A stretch of DNA of 64,000 bases from Parietichytrium sp. I65-24A (taxonomy: Eukaryota > Sar > Bigyra > Thraustochytrida > Thraustochytriidae). The stretch lies in contig BLSF01000007.1 in assembly GCA_012862575.1 (NCBI GenBank), forward strand, positions 682,001 to 746,000, read 5' to 3'. Below, in pieces: positions 21,684 to 31,200 of this stretch. Positions within the stretch are counted from its first letter, which is position 1. Each line of letters starts with the position of its first letter. Position numbers and translations under genes: made by a program. The notes beneath the pieces are model-generated. The model did no database searches. It worked only from the letters and a program-made list of their open reading frames with translations, and was not told the origin of the DNA.

Positions 21684-23324
21684 TCATAAAGACGAGTAGG
21701 CACTCTTGTTAGAGTTTGACTTTTGCAGCCGTGTTGACGTGACAGCTTCACCTTCGTCGAGCTCCACTACCGTGTACGAGTTGCCTTTAATTGTTGCCAC
21801 ACTCTCGTGGGATGATGATTGTGACTCGCTGGGCTCGGGCTCATCCATACTCTCCACCATAGCCTCGCCGAATGTCTCGCGCTTTAAGAAAAAAGTAGCG
21901 AGGATGGCCAAAACAAAGATGAGGGCATAGACGAGTCCGGCGAGGCCAAATGACTCCCGCTGAATAAGATGGGTCAAAAAATAGGGAGAAAGAATAGGCG
22001 CGATTCGGTGACCCAGTTGACACACACTAAAACAAGTAACGCGGATGGCGGTCGGAAATACCTCCGGAGTGTAGGTGTAAAGCCCGTGAAAGATGATTGA
22101 CATCCCGACATGAGAAAACACCAAAGCAATGACAATTAAAACGAATGACCCGGCATATTGACTGATAAAGAGAAGTGACACAGCCATGATGGAGAGCCCG
22201 AGCCTCATCTCTGATTTTCTGAACAGCCGTGAGGAGAGATAGGTGACGATGAGTGAACCAAGAAACCCACCACAAGAGAGCGCCACGGCAACCTTGTACT
22301 GCGCGCTATCAACCTCCGGAAACCGTTTCTCCAGCTCAAGAGGATAGAACGTAGCCACAACGAGGGCGAAACTGTTCAAAAACCAAATCGCAATGAGTGG
22401 AACCAACGTAGCACCTGCGCGCCCCCTGAAGAGCGACAGAATCCGAGGAACCGGAGTGTGGTGTTCGACCAGCTCCGTAATCTTGTCGCTACCGGCGAGA
22501 TTCTCCACAGAAAAGTATGCTGGCCGAGGAACACCGTTGATTCTGGCGATGCGGTCTACGATTTCCACAGCTCGGAAATAGTCTTCTTTCAGGATCGCGA
22601 ACCTGACGGAACCTGGCATGAATGTGAGCAAAACACAAGCTGGTAACCCGACCAGAGCTACGATTCTAACTACCCACTGCCACCCCAGCGACTCCATGAA
22701 TGCCCAAGACACAAGAGACACTGTAACCTGCCCAAGCGTAAAGGAATAAGAAGTGAGCGCAGAAAAGAAGCCGCGCCACGGAGTAGGAATGCTCTCGATC
22801 AAGAGCGTCGAGGCGGAAATCACGTTGCCTCCATACCCAAACCCGAGGAAGAGGCGGAGGATAGCAAAAGACATCACGTCCGTTGCGAACGAGCTCACGA
22901 AACCGATAACAACACATATGGTCAAGCTGAGATGGTAGACCGGTTTGCGGCCGATGATGTCCGACATTCTGCCTAGTACGGCGATCCCGACAACCATTCC
23001 AAGACCAGTGAAACTTGAGACGATTGACAAGTCCTCTTCCTCCACGCCCCAGTCTTCGATAAATTTTGGGTACAACAGCATAAGCAGATTCATCTCTGCC
23101 GATTCCACGAAAAACCCGAGCGAGGCGGTAAGAAAAAGGTACACATGAAACTTGCCCACTCCGATTTCGTCGAACGCCATTTCCACCAGCTTAAACCGCT
23201 CCTCTCTAGTATTGCATTTCATCGTCTCCGCGTCCGGCCCAGGCGTGGCCGAGAGCTGTTCCCGAAGCACTCTCTCCGTCGGCTCGACAAGCTCCACGCC
23301 GCTATCGTGCGATTGCTCCAGCAT
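21684..23324 (-). CDS. MFS transporter, SV2/SVOP-like
   Basis: 546 aa from the ATG at 23324. Twelve membrane segments can be counted in two sixes. The loop after TM2 carries GRMSDIIGRK (118-127), the major facilitator signature G-x-x-x-D-x-x-G-R-K. TM1 holds ESAEMNLLMLLYP, and the N-terminus reads VEMAFDEIGVGKFHVYLF; this acidic-then-GxGxFH start is typical of SVOP/SV2 and organic-ion-type sugar-porter relatives (FDEIGFGRFH-like). A second-half motif, GLYTYTPEVFPTAIRVT, resembles the family's YTPEVYPTxxR sequence, a strong diagnostic. The C-terminal ~70 residues are acidic and Ser-rich and probably cytoplasmic. The substrate, perhaps a small organic ion, phosphate or niacin-like compound, cannot be told. 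It diverges from the RGG/dsRBD gene across 1.3 kb. Confidence 0.9.
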   Translation of the reverse strand: MLEQSHDSGVELVEPTERVLREQLSATPGPDAETMKCNTREERFKLVEMAFDEIGVGKFHVYLFLTASLGFFVESAEMNLLMLLYPKFIEDWGVEEEDLSIVSSFTGLGMVVGIAVLGRMSDIIGRKPVYHLSLTICVVIGFVSSFATDVMSFAILRLFLGFGYGGNVISASTLLIESIPTPWRGFFSALTSYSFTLGQVTVSLVSWAFMESLGWQWVVRIVALVGLPACVLLTFMPGSVRFAILKEDYFRAVEIVDRIARINGVPRPAYFSVENLAGSDKITELVEHHTPVPRILSLFRGRAGATLVPLIAIWFLNSFALVVATFYPLELEKRFPEVDSAQYKVAVALSCGGFLGSLIVTYLSSRLFRKSEMRLGLSIMAVSLLFISQYAGSFVLIVIALVFSHVGMSIIFHGLYTYTPEVFPTAIRVTCFSVCQLGHRIAPILSPYFLTHLIQRESFGLAGLVYALIFVLAILATFFLKRETFGEAMVESMDEPEPSESQSSSHESVATIKGNSYTVVELDEGEAVTSTRLQKSNSNKSAYSSL

Positions 23325-24631
23325 AATCCCCAGCCACCAGCCACCAATTGGTACTTAATCTCCACGCACACCCTCTCCGCGCTGCACTTTGACAAGCTCT
23401 ACCGAAGAAAGTGCGCGCACAACGGGACGAGAGAGCGTCTCACAGTCTTCGGCTGGCACCGTGGGGACCTAACCTGGCTCTCTACTTTGAAAGCCTTCGC
23501 ATTGAACGTCCCTTATCAGCGTAAATCTGCACCACTGCTCTTGTCCTTTGCTGACTTTGCTGACTTTGCTGACTTCGCCTGTTGCTTCTTTCGTTGTTTC
23601 GTTTTCTCTCAAACTTTGCCGCTCTCTTTTTCTCTTTTTCTCTTTGTTTCCAATGTTTCCATTCCACTGTCTCTCTATTCTCTCTCTGTTTACTAATACT
23701 CTCTCTCTCTCTCTCTTTCGTTCACGGTCCATTACTACTATTACCACCTCAGTCCTCGCAGTCCTACTCGAACGAATAGTCAGAGCACTAAGCCGCAGCC
23801 CGTACTTACCGTTACGCTTACCCACGCACCTTAGCGCGACTTCCTCGTTGAGTGACTGACTATGACTGACTCCTCGATTGATACAAGGCTTTAAAGGCTG
23901 CTAAACGTCGTCATGAGAGGGGATCTGTGACGCCAATTATGCATATTTTAGCTTGATTGTACGTCACAGAGACGTTTCAGTGATGCATGAGGACGGAACC
24001 TCGATGAACTCGGAGAATGTGGGACGTAAAAGTCTCGTCATGACGGGACCTCCGTGACGAGGACTGGGAGGAGAAGTCGCTCTTCCACAAACTTCCACAA
24101 TCTTCCACATCTTCCACACAATTACTTTACTTGCCGTACTTGCCGTCCGTCCTTCGTCGATTTTCCCGTTCTTTTTTGTCTCAGTGGCCATTGGCATTGA
24201 GTGTTCGCGGACAGAGAAGACAGCTGCTTGCTGTGTTGGAATCCTTAGATTGGCTCACGCATTGCGACTTTGCGGCCGCCACTGTAAGCACGCGAGGTTG
24301 CCAAGCCCTCACACAGCGTGCAACGCCAGCCAAAGACCAACGACGTTGGTCGATCACTTGGCCGCATAAAAGTGCGCTTACAGACGCTCGTGCAAAGCAG
24401 CAGAGCAACTTCCGAATCGCGTAGGCGGATTGGCGGAAGACTGACGGTTAGATTGGCATTGACTTGTTCGTTGTCAGCCTCGACGGTGGAGCAGCTTGCC
24501 AAGTTACGCCTGGAAGAATTGGCGTCCTGGCGTTCATTTTGATTTGTGATTTTCGGGGGTTGCGCCATTTGAAGCACTTTGAGCGTCTAGCGCTCTGACG
24601 TGTTCACAGTAACTTGAACGCTCCGGCCGAG
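23325..24631. other. divergent intergenic region with 9-bp tandem repeat
   Basis: This lies between the starts of the MFS gene (-) and the RGG/dsRBD gene (+). A CTTTGCTGA 9-bp unit is repeated about 3.5 times at 23546-23577, followed by pyrimidine-rich sequence to 23730 (CTCTCTCT at 23699-23718). TTCCACAA/TTCCACAT words repeat at 24080-24120. No gene supported. Confidence 0.6.
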
Positions 24632-25846
24632 ATGGACAAGCTCGACCTTAGTCTCGACGAGCTGCGCAACCAGCGCGACAGCTCTTCAAGCGGCAACAAG
24701 CGCGGCGGATCAAAAGCTGCTGGAAGTAAGGGTCATGGACAGCATTCCAATGCGGGCAGCGCGGGCCAAGGTCGCAAGAGGGCTCCTGGCGGCAGAGACG
24801 ACGGCACTGGGGACGTAGCCAAAAGGCCCCGACGAGATTTTGACGCATCTTCGTCGTCAGCATCGGGATCGACATCTGCACGAGGCAGGCAGCAGTCGTC
24901 GTTCTCGGGGCGAGGCGGGAGAGGAGACGGGCTCCGGGGCGGCAGAGGTGGGTATGGCGGCTCCAGAGGAGGATCTGGTCGTGGCGGGCGGTCGGGGGAC
25001 TCCTCGTTTCGCGGGGGCAGGGGTGATCATCATCGCGACAACCGAGATAACCGAGACGGTCGTGGGGATTCTGCGCGAGGTGGCCGCGGGGGAAGGTACT
25101 TCAACAACAGTAGCAGCTCTGGGCCGAGGGACAGCAGGCAAGGCCGCCAATCGCATGATCAGCATCAGCCACAACGCGGCCCAAAATTAAGTGCGCTCGG
25201 CCGTAAGATGCAAGCGACAATGAAAGATGGCTCAGCGGAGTTCTCGTTCGACCAGCAGGAGATGGCCAACGTTGACTCACAAGGCCAAATCTTGATCAAG
25301 TGCCCTGCAGATGCGCGAAACGAGGATACGCTCAAGGTGTGCAACATGATTTTGAGGCCTTTGGCGTTGCAAGTAATCAGCACCAATCCCCATGACCCAA
25401 GCAGTCAGTGGTATCTCACCGACGGTAAGGATTACAAGGTCAAAGTCTTGGAAACATTCCCAGTGAGTGGCCCCAAACATCTGGAGCTATTCAAGTCAAA
25501 GCGTGCAAAGATTCTGATGGACTTGCACGAGGCCAAAGCTCTTTATGCAGATCTGGAAAACAATAGCAGTGTGACGGCTGTTTCAAACGCTGTGACTCGC
25601 CTGTTCCTGACTTGTGCAAAGAATAGCTGGCAGAAACCGAGGTTCGTGTATGAGAAAGCTTTCGACAATAGCGGCCAACGAGGATTCGTCTACAAAGTTT
25701 CCCTCCCACAGTTTGGTATAGAGATTGCGCCAAATATGCGGAACTTTGATAGCGATACCCGCCTGGCAAAGAATAAAGCTGCTCTGCAGGCCATCAAGGC
25801 GCTGGAGGCATTGCAAGCTGGTGTGGCGGCTGCCCAAGGAAACTGA
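24632..25846 (+). CDS. RGG-rich, dsRBD-like RNA-binding protein with UAP56-binding-like N-terminus
   Basis: 404 aa from the ATG at 24632. Residues 1-14 read MDKLDLSLDELRNQ, very like the UAP56-binding motif at the ends of mRNA export adaptors (ALY/REF and UIF: an acidic/Leu pattern followed by SLDDII). Residues ~80-160 form an RGG/RGR-rich block (GGRGGYGGSRGG and similar), a usual target of arginine methylation that binds RNA. The middle (~185-300) is ordered but unassigned. Residues ~310-398 fit a double-stranded-RNA-binding domain: helix VSNAVTRLFLTCA, KPRFVYEKAFDNSGQRGFVY, strand KVSLPQFGIEIAP, then the Lys/Ala-rich end helix LAKNKAALQAIKALEAL. The likely role is in nuclear RNA processing or export; this is inference, since the domain combination is unusual. 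It converges on the zinc-finger gene. Confidence 0.75.
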   Translation: MDKLDLSLDELRNQRDSSSSGNKRGGSKAAGSKGHGQHSNAGSAGQGRKRAPGGRDDGTGDVAKRPRRDFDASSSSASGSTSARGRQQSSFSGRGGRGDGLRGGRGGYGGSRGGSGRGGRSGDSSFRGGRGDHHRDNRDNRDGRGDSARGGRGGRYFNNSSSSGPRDSRQGRQSHDQHQPQRGPKLSALGRKMQATMKDGSAEFSFDQQEMANVDSQGQILIKCPADARNEDTLKVCNMILRPLALQVISTNPHDPSSQWYLTDGKDYKVKVLETFPVSGPKHLELFKSKRAKILMDLHEAKALYADLENNSSVTAVSNAVTRLFLTCAKNSWQKPRFVYEKAFDNSGQRGFVYKVSLPQFGIEIAPNMRNFDSDTRLAKNKAALQAIKALEALQAGVAAAQGN

Positions 25847-26377
25847 CCTTCTTGCTCGCTCCTAGCTTGCTTTTGCAAACATTGAACCACGACATGCAAA
25901 AGGGTTCGGATCCTGACACCCTTGGACATTGCTTGCGAGGAAATAATCTGCTACGATGCACGGACGGTGCTTTGCCCTTGCCTTGCCTTTCTTCTCTTGA
26001 ACTGCCTTAAAATTTACATTTACTGTTAGTGTACTTGTTGAACTTCCACAAAAGACAAACAACTTCTCCACCATTCCAAGCACTCTTTCAATAAAACTGA
26101 TGTTGATCATCAAATCAACTGTTCTTTTCCCCTTCACAACGAAACATATTCCACAGCCATGTCAAGCAATACAACAAGAGCAGAGAAAACAAAAAATGAT
26201 TGTATGTTCTTTTGTCAACAGTCTAACAAAACAATTGAAATCAGTAGTAAAACAGAAAATAGCATTGGCGGCCGCGCACGACCGCTCAAGCTTCCAAGGA
26301 CATGTGTAGAGTACGAGATTGCACAGGCAAGGAACGTCACGTTCAAGAGAAAAGTGGGGAGCGGGGGGAGAGGCAGT
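25847..26377. other. convergent intergenic region
   Basis: 3' flanks of the RGG/dsRBD gene (+) and the zinc-finger gene (-). It is A/T-richer than the neighbouring coding DNA and holds an AATAAA at 26090-26095. No gene. Confidence 0.6.
26090..26095 (+). terminator. possible polyadenylation signal
   Basis: AATAAA 244 bp past the stop of the RGG/dsRBD gene, in an A/T-rich context. Whether this organism uses the canonical hexamer is unknown; most other genes here have none nearby. Confidence 0.25.
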
Positions 26378-28234
26378 TTACTGGTTGCCAAGGCCGCTCT
26401 GGCTCTGGAGCGCTGACCAAAGAAAGTTGGAATGGGGCTGCTGCTCCATCGTTTGAGACCCGAGCATCTCCTGAAGTGACGCTAAAACACTCTTCGATTT
26501 CCCGTCTGAGGACACGTTCGAGTGCAAATCTTTGTTTGCACTAGGGTACAAGTGAAAATTGCCTGAAGTTGGCTTGAATGCAGAGGAAGTTGGGGAGCTG
26601 GAGTTCGTCCGCGGCCCAAAAGCCTTCAAGTTTGGGGCGCAGAATGATGGCGCCGAGAGAGAGCTGGAGGGTAGCAGGTTGAGGCCGCTCTGCTTCTTGA
26701 GGAGATCCAAGAAACTTGAAGAGGACTGGCTCGGGAGGCTGCTAAACGAGTTACCGAGGGAGAACGAGTTTCCGAGGCGTTTGCTTTCGAGAAGCGATGA
26801 TGACAAATTGAGCGAAGGATGACTGTGGAGCCCAGAGTTTTGAAGCGAAGCGAGGTTGAGATTCAAGATGGAGGAGAGACTATCTTGGCTACTCTGCGAA
26901 GCGGTGCGGCTTAGCCCAGCCGCGAGGTTCGAGTGCGAGGAACCAGTGGATGCAGCAGACGAGAGTCTTTGAGAGGCTGCAAGCGCCGGAGCCTCTGGAT
27001 GAGCACGCTGAGTATGGTACTGGAGACCTTGCTTGGATTTGAAAGCTTTAGGGCACATTCCACATTTGAATGCGTCAATGCTCTCGTGCACGGTCTTGAT
27101 ATGTCTGCTGAGAACCCTGTACAGGGCGAACCCCTTGCCGCAAATAGAGCACATGTGTTGCTTGGAGGGGTCGGCGCTTGAGGCGGGAGCACCCTGGCTG
27201 GCATGAGAAATCTTTGGCTGCTTGTTGGCCGGCTCGCACATCTCCATAGCCTTGCGCTTTCTGGAGTCCGAATCAACAGAATGTGCGTCTTCGTCGTCGC
27301 TGCTGTGACAAGAAGGGGTTCTTGTGAGCTCAGAAGTTGGCGCAGAGCAGATTGCTGGAGCAGACTCGTGCTTGACAAGCTTGGCAGGAGACGCTGGCTT
27401 GGCCACCTCCATGGCGTGATCGCTACTGGTAGTTCGCTTAACTTGGGCGAGATTCGAGGAGGTAGGTGCGGGGGGGAAAGCAGCGCTTTGGAGCGCAGGC
27501 GCAGGCTTGGGCTTTTCAGATGACGCGCTGCGAAGCGGAACAGATTTTGGAGAGCCCTGCATAGAGGCCGTGGATTCGGACACGGAGTCCTGGAGCTTGT
27601 CTTCGCTCTCCGGGTCCTGAGAGGAGGGGGAGCGGGACATGAGGCCTTTCACTTTGAGACAGCTCTTCGCTTCGAGATGGTACTTGAGCCCATGCCTACC
27701 CTTGAAAGCTTTTCCGCACCTCTTGCAGGAAAAGTTCTTGATGCCAGCGTGTACGCAAGTGATGTGGCGCACAAGGGAGTTTTGCCACACAAAGTCTCTT
27801 CCGCAAATTCCGCAGCGGAAGTTGCCGTCGGGTCCTTCGCGAATGAACTGGTTCACGCCTTTAGAGAGCTCTGCTCGCAAGGAGTAGCGCTCAAGCTCCT
27901 CTTTACTCATGCCGATGAAGACCCCAGGATGGGCCGCGTTCCCCGCGAAGCCAGGCGCGACGATGTGCTGCTGCTGCTGCTGCTGCTGCTGCTGTGCTTG
28001 CTGGAAATAGTGCTGCGACGGTGCGTGCACCGGGTTGAGCGCAAGTTGTGAGGTTTGGATGTGCTGCTTTTGGGGCTGTTGCACGGCTATGCCCGGGTGC
28101 ACATGGGCAAAGTGTGAAATCGATTGTGGGTGTGGATGTACAAAGATAAAGTTGCTGTTGCCGCCGTGTGCCTCGCCAGCAGCAACCATCGAGTTTGCAG
28201 GGGGGGGATAGATGTGCTGACTGTGAGTCATCAT
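26378..28234 (-). CDS. four-finger C2H2 zinc-finger protein
   Basis: 618 aa from the first ATG at 28234; a second Met follows at once. Fingers come in two pairs. Pair one at ~141-192: C141/C144/H157/H162, then C170/C173/H186 with C192 as the last ligand (C2HC type). Pair two at ~362-412: C362/C365/H378/H383 and C391/C394/H407/H412. The repeated KTVHESI / CVHAGIK linkers and GKAF/PKAF cores suggest the pairs arose by duplication. The N-terminus is His/Gln-rich with a polyglutamine run coded by nine CTG-strand triplets at 27968-27994. The ~200-residue tail is very Ser-rich (LASLQNSGLHSHPSLN...). A sequence-specific transcription factor is likely; targets are unknown. Confidence 0.88.
   Translation of the reverse strand: MMTHSQHIYPPPANSMVAAGEAHGGNSNFIFVHPHPQSISHFAHVHPGIAVQQPQKQHIQTSQLALNPVHAPSQHYFQQAQQQQQQQQQHIVAPGFAGNAAHPGVFIGMSKEELERYSLRAELSKGVNQFIREGPDGNFRCGICGRDFVWQNSLVRHITCVHAGIKNFSCKRCGKAFKGRHGLKYHLEAKSCLKVKGLMSRSPSSQDPESEDKLQDSVSESTASMQGSPKSVPLRSASSEKPKPAPALQSAAFPPAPTSSNLAQVKRTTSSDHAMEVAKPASPAKLVKHESAPAICSAPTSELTRTPSCHSSDDEDAHSVDSDSRKRKAMEMCEPANKQPKISHASQGAPASSADPSKQHMCSICGKGFALYRVLSRHIKTVHESIDAFKCGMCPKAFKSKQGLQYHTQRAHPEAPALAASQRLSSAASTGSSHSNLAAGLSRTASQSSQDSLSSILNLNLASLQNSGLHSHPSLNLSSSLLESKRLGNSFSLGNSFSSLPSQSSSSFLDLLKKQSGLNLLPSSSLSAPSFCAPNLKAFGPRTNSSSPTSSAFKPTSGNFHLYPSANKDLHSNVSSDGKSKSVLASLQEMLGSQTMEQQPHSNFLWSALQSQSGLGNQ
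27968..27994. repeat. (CTG)9 coding trinucleotide repeat
   Basis: Nine exact CTG units on the + strand code the polyglutamine tract of the zinc-finger protein on the - strand (part of QQAQQQQQQQQQH). Likely length-variable. Confidence 0.9.
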
Positions 28235-31200
28235 TTCCTGCCTCTTTCTACTATGTATTGATTGAATCCCGGCGGATATATAATTGCGATTGAGATGTAT
28301 ATGCCTCCTCTGTGCTCTCTCTGCTACCACCGCTCTCTGTGTCTGTCTATCTGTCTGGCTATACCTCCGTCCTGCGCTGCTTACCGACAGCAAACTGAAA
28401 TTTGCAGGGATTGATTGACGCGCAGTTCCTAACACAAACCAAACAGCGTTTTGCTACCAAAAGTTAGATTACAAAAACAAAAACTCCATGCATCACAGGC
28501 ACACTCTCCTCTCGCACACTCTCAAACACTCAAACACTCGAACACAACAAACACACACACACTCCGCCGAAATAAAAATGCATATGATCTCATGACCTAT
28601 ATGATCCATGCAACCGCGAGGGGACAGAGGGAGAGAGAACGAGAGAAAGAAAGACGAGGAAGAGTCGGGAGACAAAATGACAATTTTGAATGTCTGCTGT
28701 CTCGCACACGACCGACACAGCCGACGACACAGAGACCAGTGCACGACTGACCAGCCAGCGCTCAAAACTCGAATGCATATATTGGCATATATGCTGCCTG
28801 AGCATCACAGAGCACCACCGCAAGCGCAGCTACTGACTGACTGAGTGACTGACTGACTGAGTGACAGCTGGCAGAGGTTTTTTTGTTTTTTTATTTTGTT
28901 TTTTTCCAAAACAAAAAAGCGAAAGCTATGCAAACTATTTTTGCAATCACAGCCTCCTCCACCTCCCTTCCTTTCTTCCGAGCAATCAAAGCCAACCCCG
29001 TAGCCCAGGCCTAAGCCCGCTCTAGCCCCGAGAAGCATCGTCCCGGCGAATTAGGCTAGCTGGCTATCCATCCTAGCCTTTGTTCCCTTCCTTCCTTGCC
29101 GATATCTGTCAAGATTCCGCCAGTCACACTCAGAGATTCTGACTCGGGGACAGACAAACAAAGGTAAAGGCAGAGAAGAACCAGGGAGGAAAAGTTCGCA
29201 GAGGGGACAATGCATGAATGCATGAATGAATGAGTGCTGCCCTACTCTCACTGAGCTCTTCATCCCCTCTCCCTCTCACTTTTTCCTCGAAATCAGAATT
29301 CAGAAGAAGAAGAGTTGGGAGAAGTTCAGGGGCAGACAAACAAACAAACAAACAAACACAACCGCTGTGGCCCACTCTCTCTCTCTCTCTCTCTCTCTAA
29401 CTTGAAGCTCCTCGCCACATCCCATAGCGTCTCGCCTCACACTCATTCCCTATCGGGAAGAGGCAGAACGCTGAGAGAGGGGGGAGGAGGAGGAGGAGGA
29501 GGAGGAAGGGAGAAAAGAACTCGGCAAACTCGTCCCGGGGCTTGCTAGCAGTGACTTGGCGCCATCGCTAAGGCCCCTCCACCCTAGCGCCGCATGATAA
29601 TGCCTGCTAGCGTCGCAAAAGGGGAGGAGGACTTGGCTTCACCCACCCCATAGAAGAAGAAGAAGAAGAAAGAGTCCTTCCGAAATGGAAAAACACATTC
29701 GCTCTCCCAGTCTATCCATCGATCCATCGATTCATCGATTTATCGATCCATCACCGAAGTGCAGTCCAGTTGAGGGCGCAACGAACGGCAGGCACATTTC
29801 AAAGCAGCAGCGGCACCAGCATTCAGGAACTCATTAGGAGTGCACGGATAGATAGATGGATAGATAGATGGATGGATGGATGCATATGGATTCTTTCTTC
29901 ACGGATCTTCTTCTTCTCCTTCTCTGCGCTTCTCCACAATGCTCACAATGCTGTGACTTCGCCAACAGCGACACAGAGACTGCAGAAAGACACAGAGCTA
30001 TGCTCTCCTTGCGCAAGATCGCTGTGTGGAAGACACACACTAACACTCATGCTCTGACAAAGGGAGGGGGGTGGGAGGGGGAGAAAGGGATAGAGAGGAG
30101 AGGATTAGGGAGGAGACACGCCGTGTTGTCACACCTCACGGCAGCCGGGAAGGCGAGTCGGATTTGGCTCGCTTTGGTACAAAATTGCCCAGCGCAAACG
30201 GTTCAAATCACGGGCCCCGCATCTTGCAAGGGCACTGGCCTTCGCCAGACGCCAACCGGCCTCTATGCCGCGAGCTACTGCTTCACCAGGCGGAACTCAA
30301 ATCTTGCCTAGCATGCAAGCTCGCATTCCTGAAACTCCCGAATCTCTGCTCGAGCACAAATCAATCGAGAAATATCCCCTCTCCTACTACCCTATTATCC
30401 TCCTCGTTCCCCCGACAACGTCTTTCAAATCCACATTCCACATTCCACACATTCCACCGGTACGCTGTACTCAGTGCTCAGTACTCGGCGCTCGGTTATA
30501 ATGCAAACAACGACGCATTTCCAAACACTTTTCCTTCCTTCCTTCCCTCTCTACCTCTCCAAGCAAATCTCTCTTTCTCTCTCAGCAAAGCTCGTTCTTC
30601 CTTCTTTCTACCTCCCAAGTCGTCCCTCGCCACACACCACTTCCTCCTCCGATCTCACCCCGCTACCTTACGCCCTCCTACCGACTTCCCTAGCGATTCG
30701 CAGCGGATACTCCTGCAGTGAATCTCCGTCTTAAGGCGCGGCTGCCGTAAACGCTAGGGATGGTACGTGGCTCTGCTGGGAGAAGGTATGCTGACTAGCG
30801 TTGGCAGTAGGAGCTGGACTCGCGAATGGAAGGTATGGGAAATGGGATACGGGAGAGCACATGCACATGTAGGCAGAGAGATATGGAGATGTGGAGATGA
30901 TAGATTGGCGATGTGGCCATGTGATTGAAGCAAAGTCATGCCACCGAGCCATGCCAAGTCATGCCATGCCATGCCATGTCACGGTGAGCAAGCGCATCTG
31001 GGGGAAAATCCGCGTTGATTCATGGCAACGAACAGGAAAGTTCGCGAGCGACCAGAGCTGCAGCGCGGATGAACGAACCAAAGATTGCCATGCCTCTGCG
31101 CCAACTGCCCTGAACGAACGCGAAGGGGAACATTCCTCCTCCGACTGACTGACTGACTGACAACGCCGCGCCCTTTTCTCTCCCTACACCTAACTCATTC

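Noticed and set aside
30190-30210. B-box-like GGTTCAAATC
   Set aside because: The flanking bases do not form a T stem and no A box lies upstream at the right distance.
30071-30721. 216-codon + frame
   Set aside because: Low-complexity composition, changing character along its length, no domain, and located in repeat-rich DNA.
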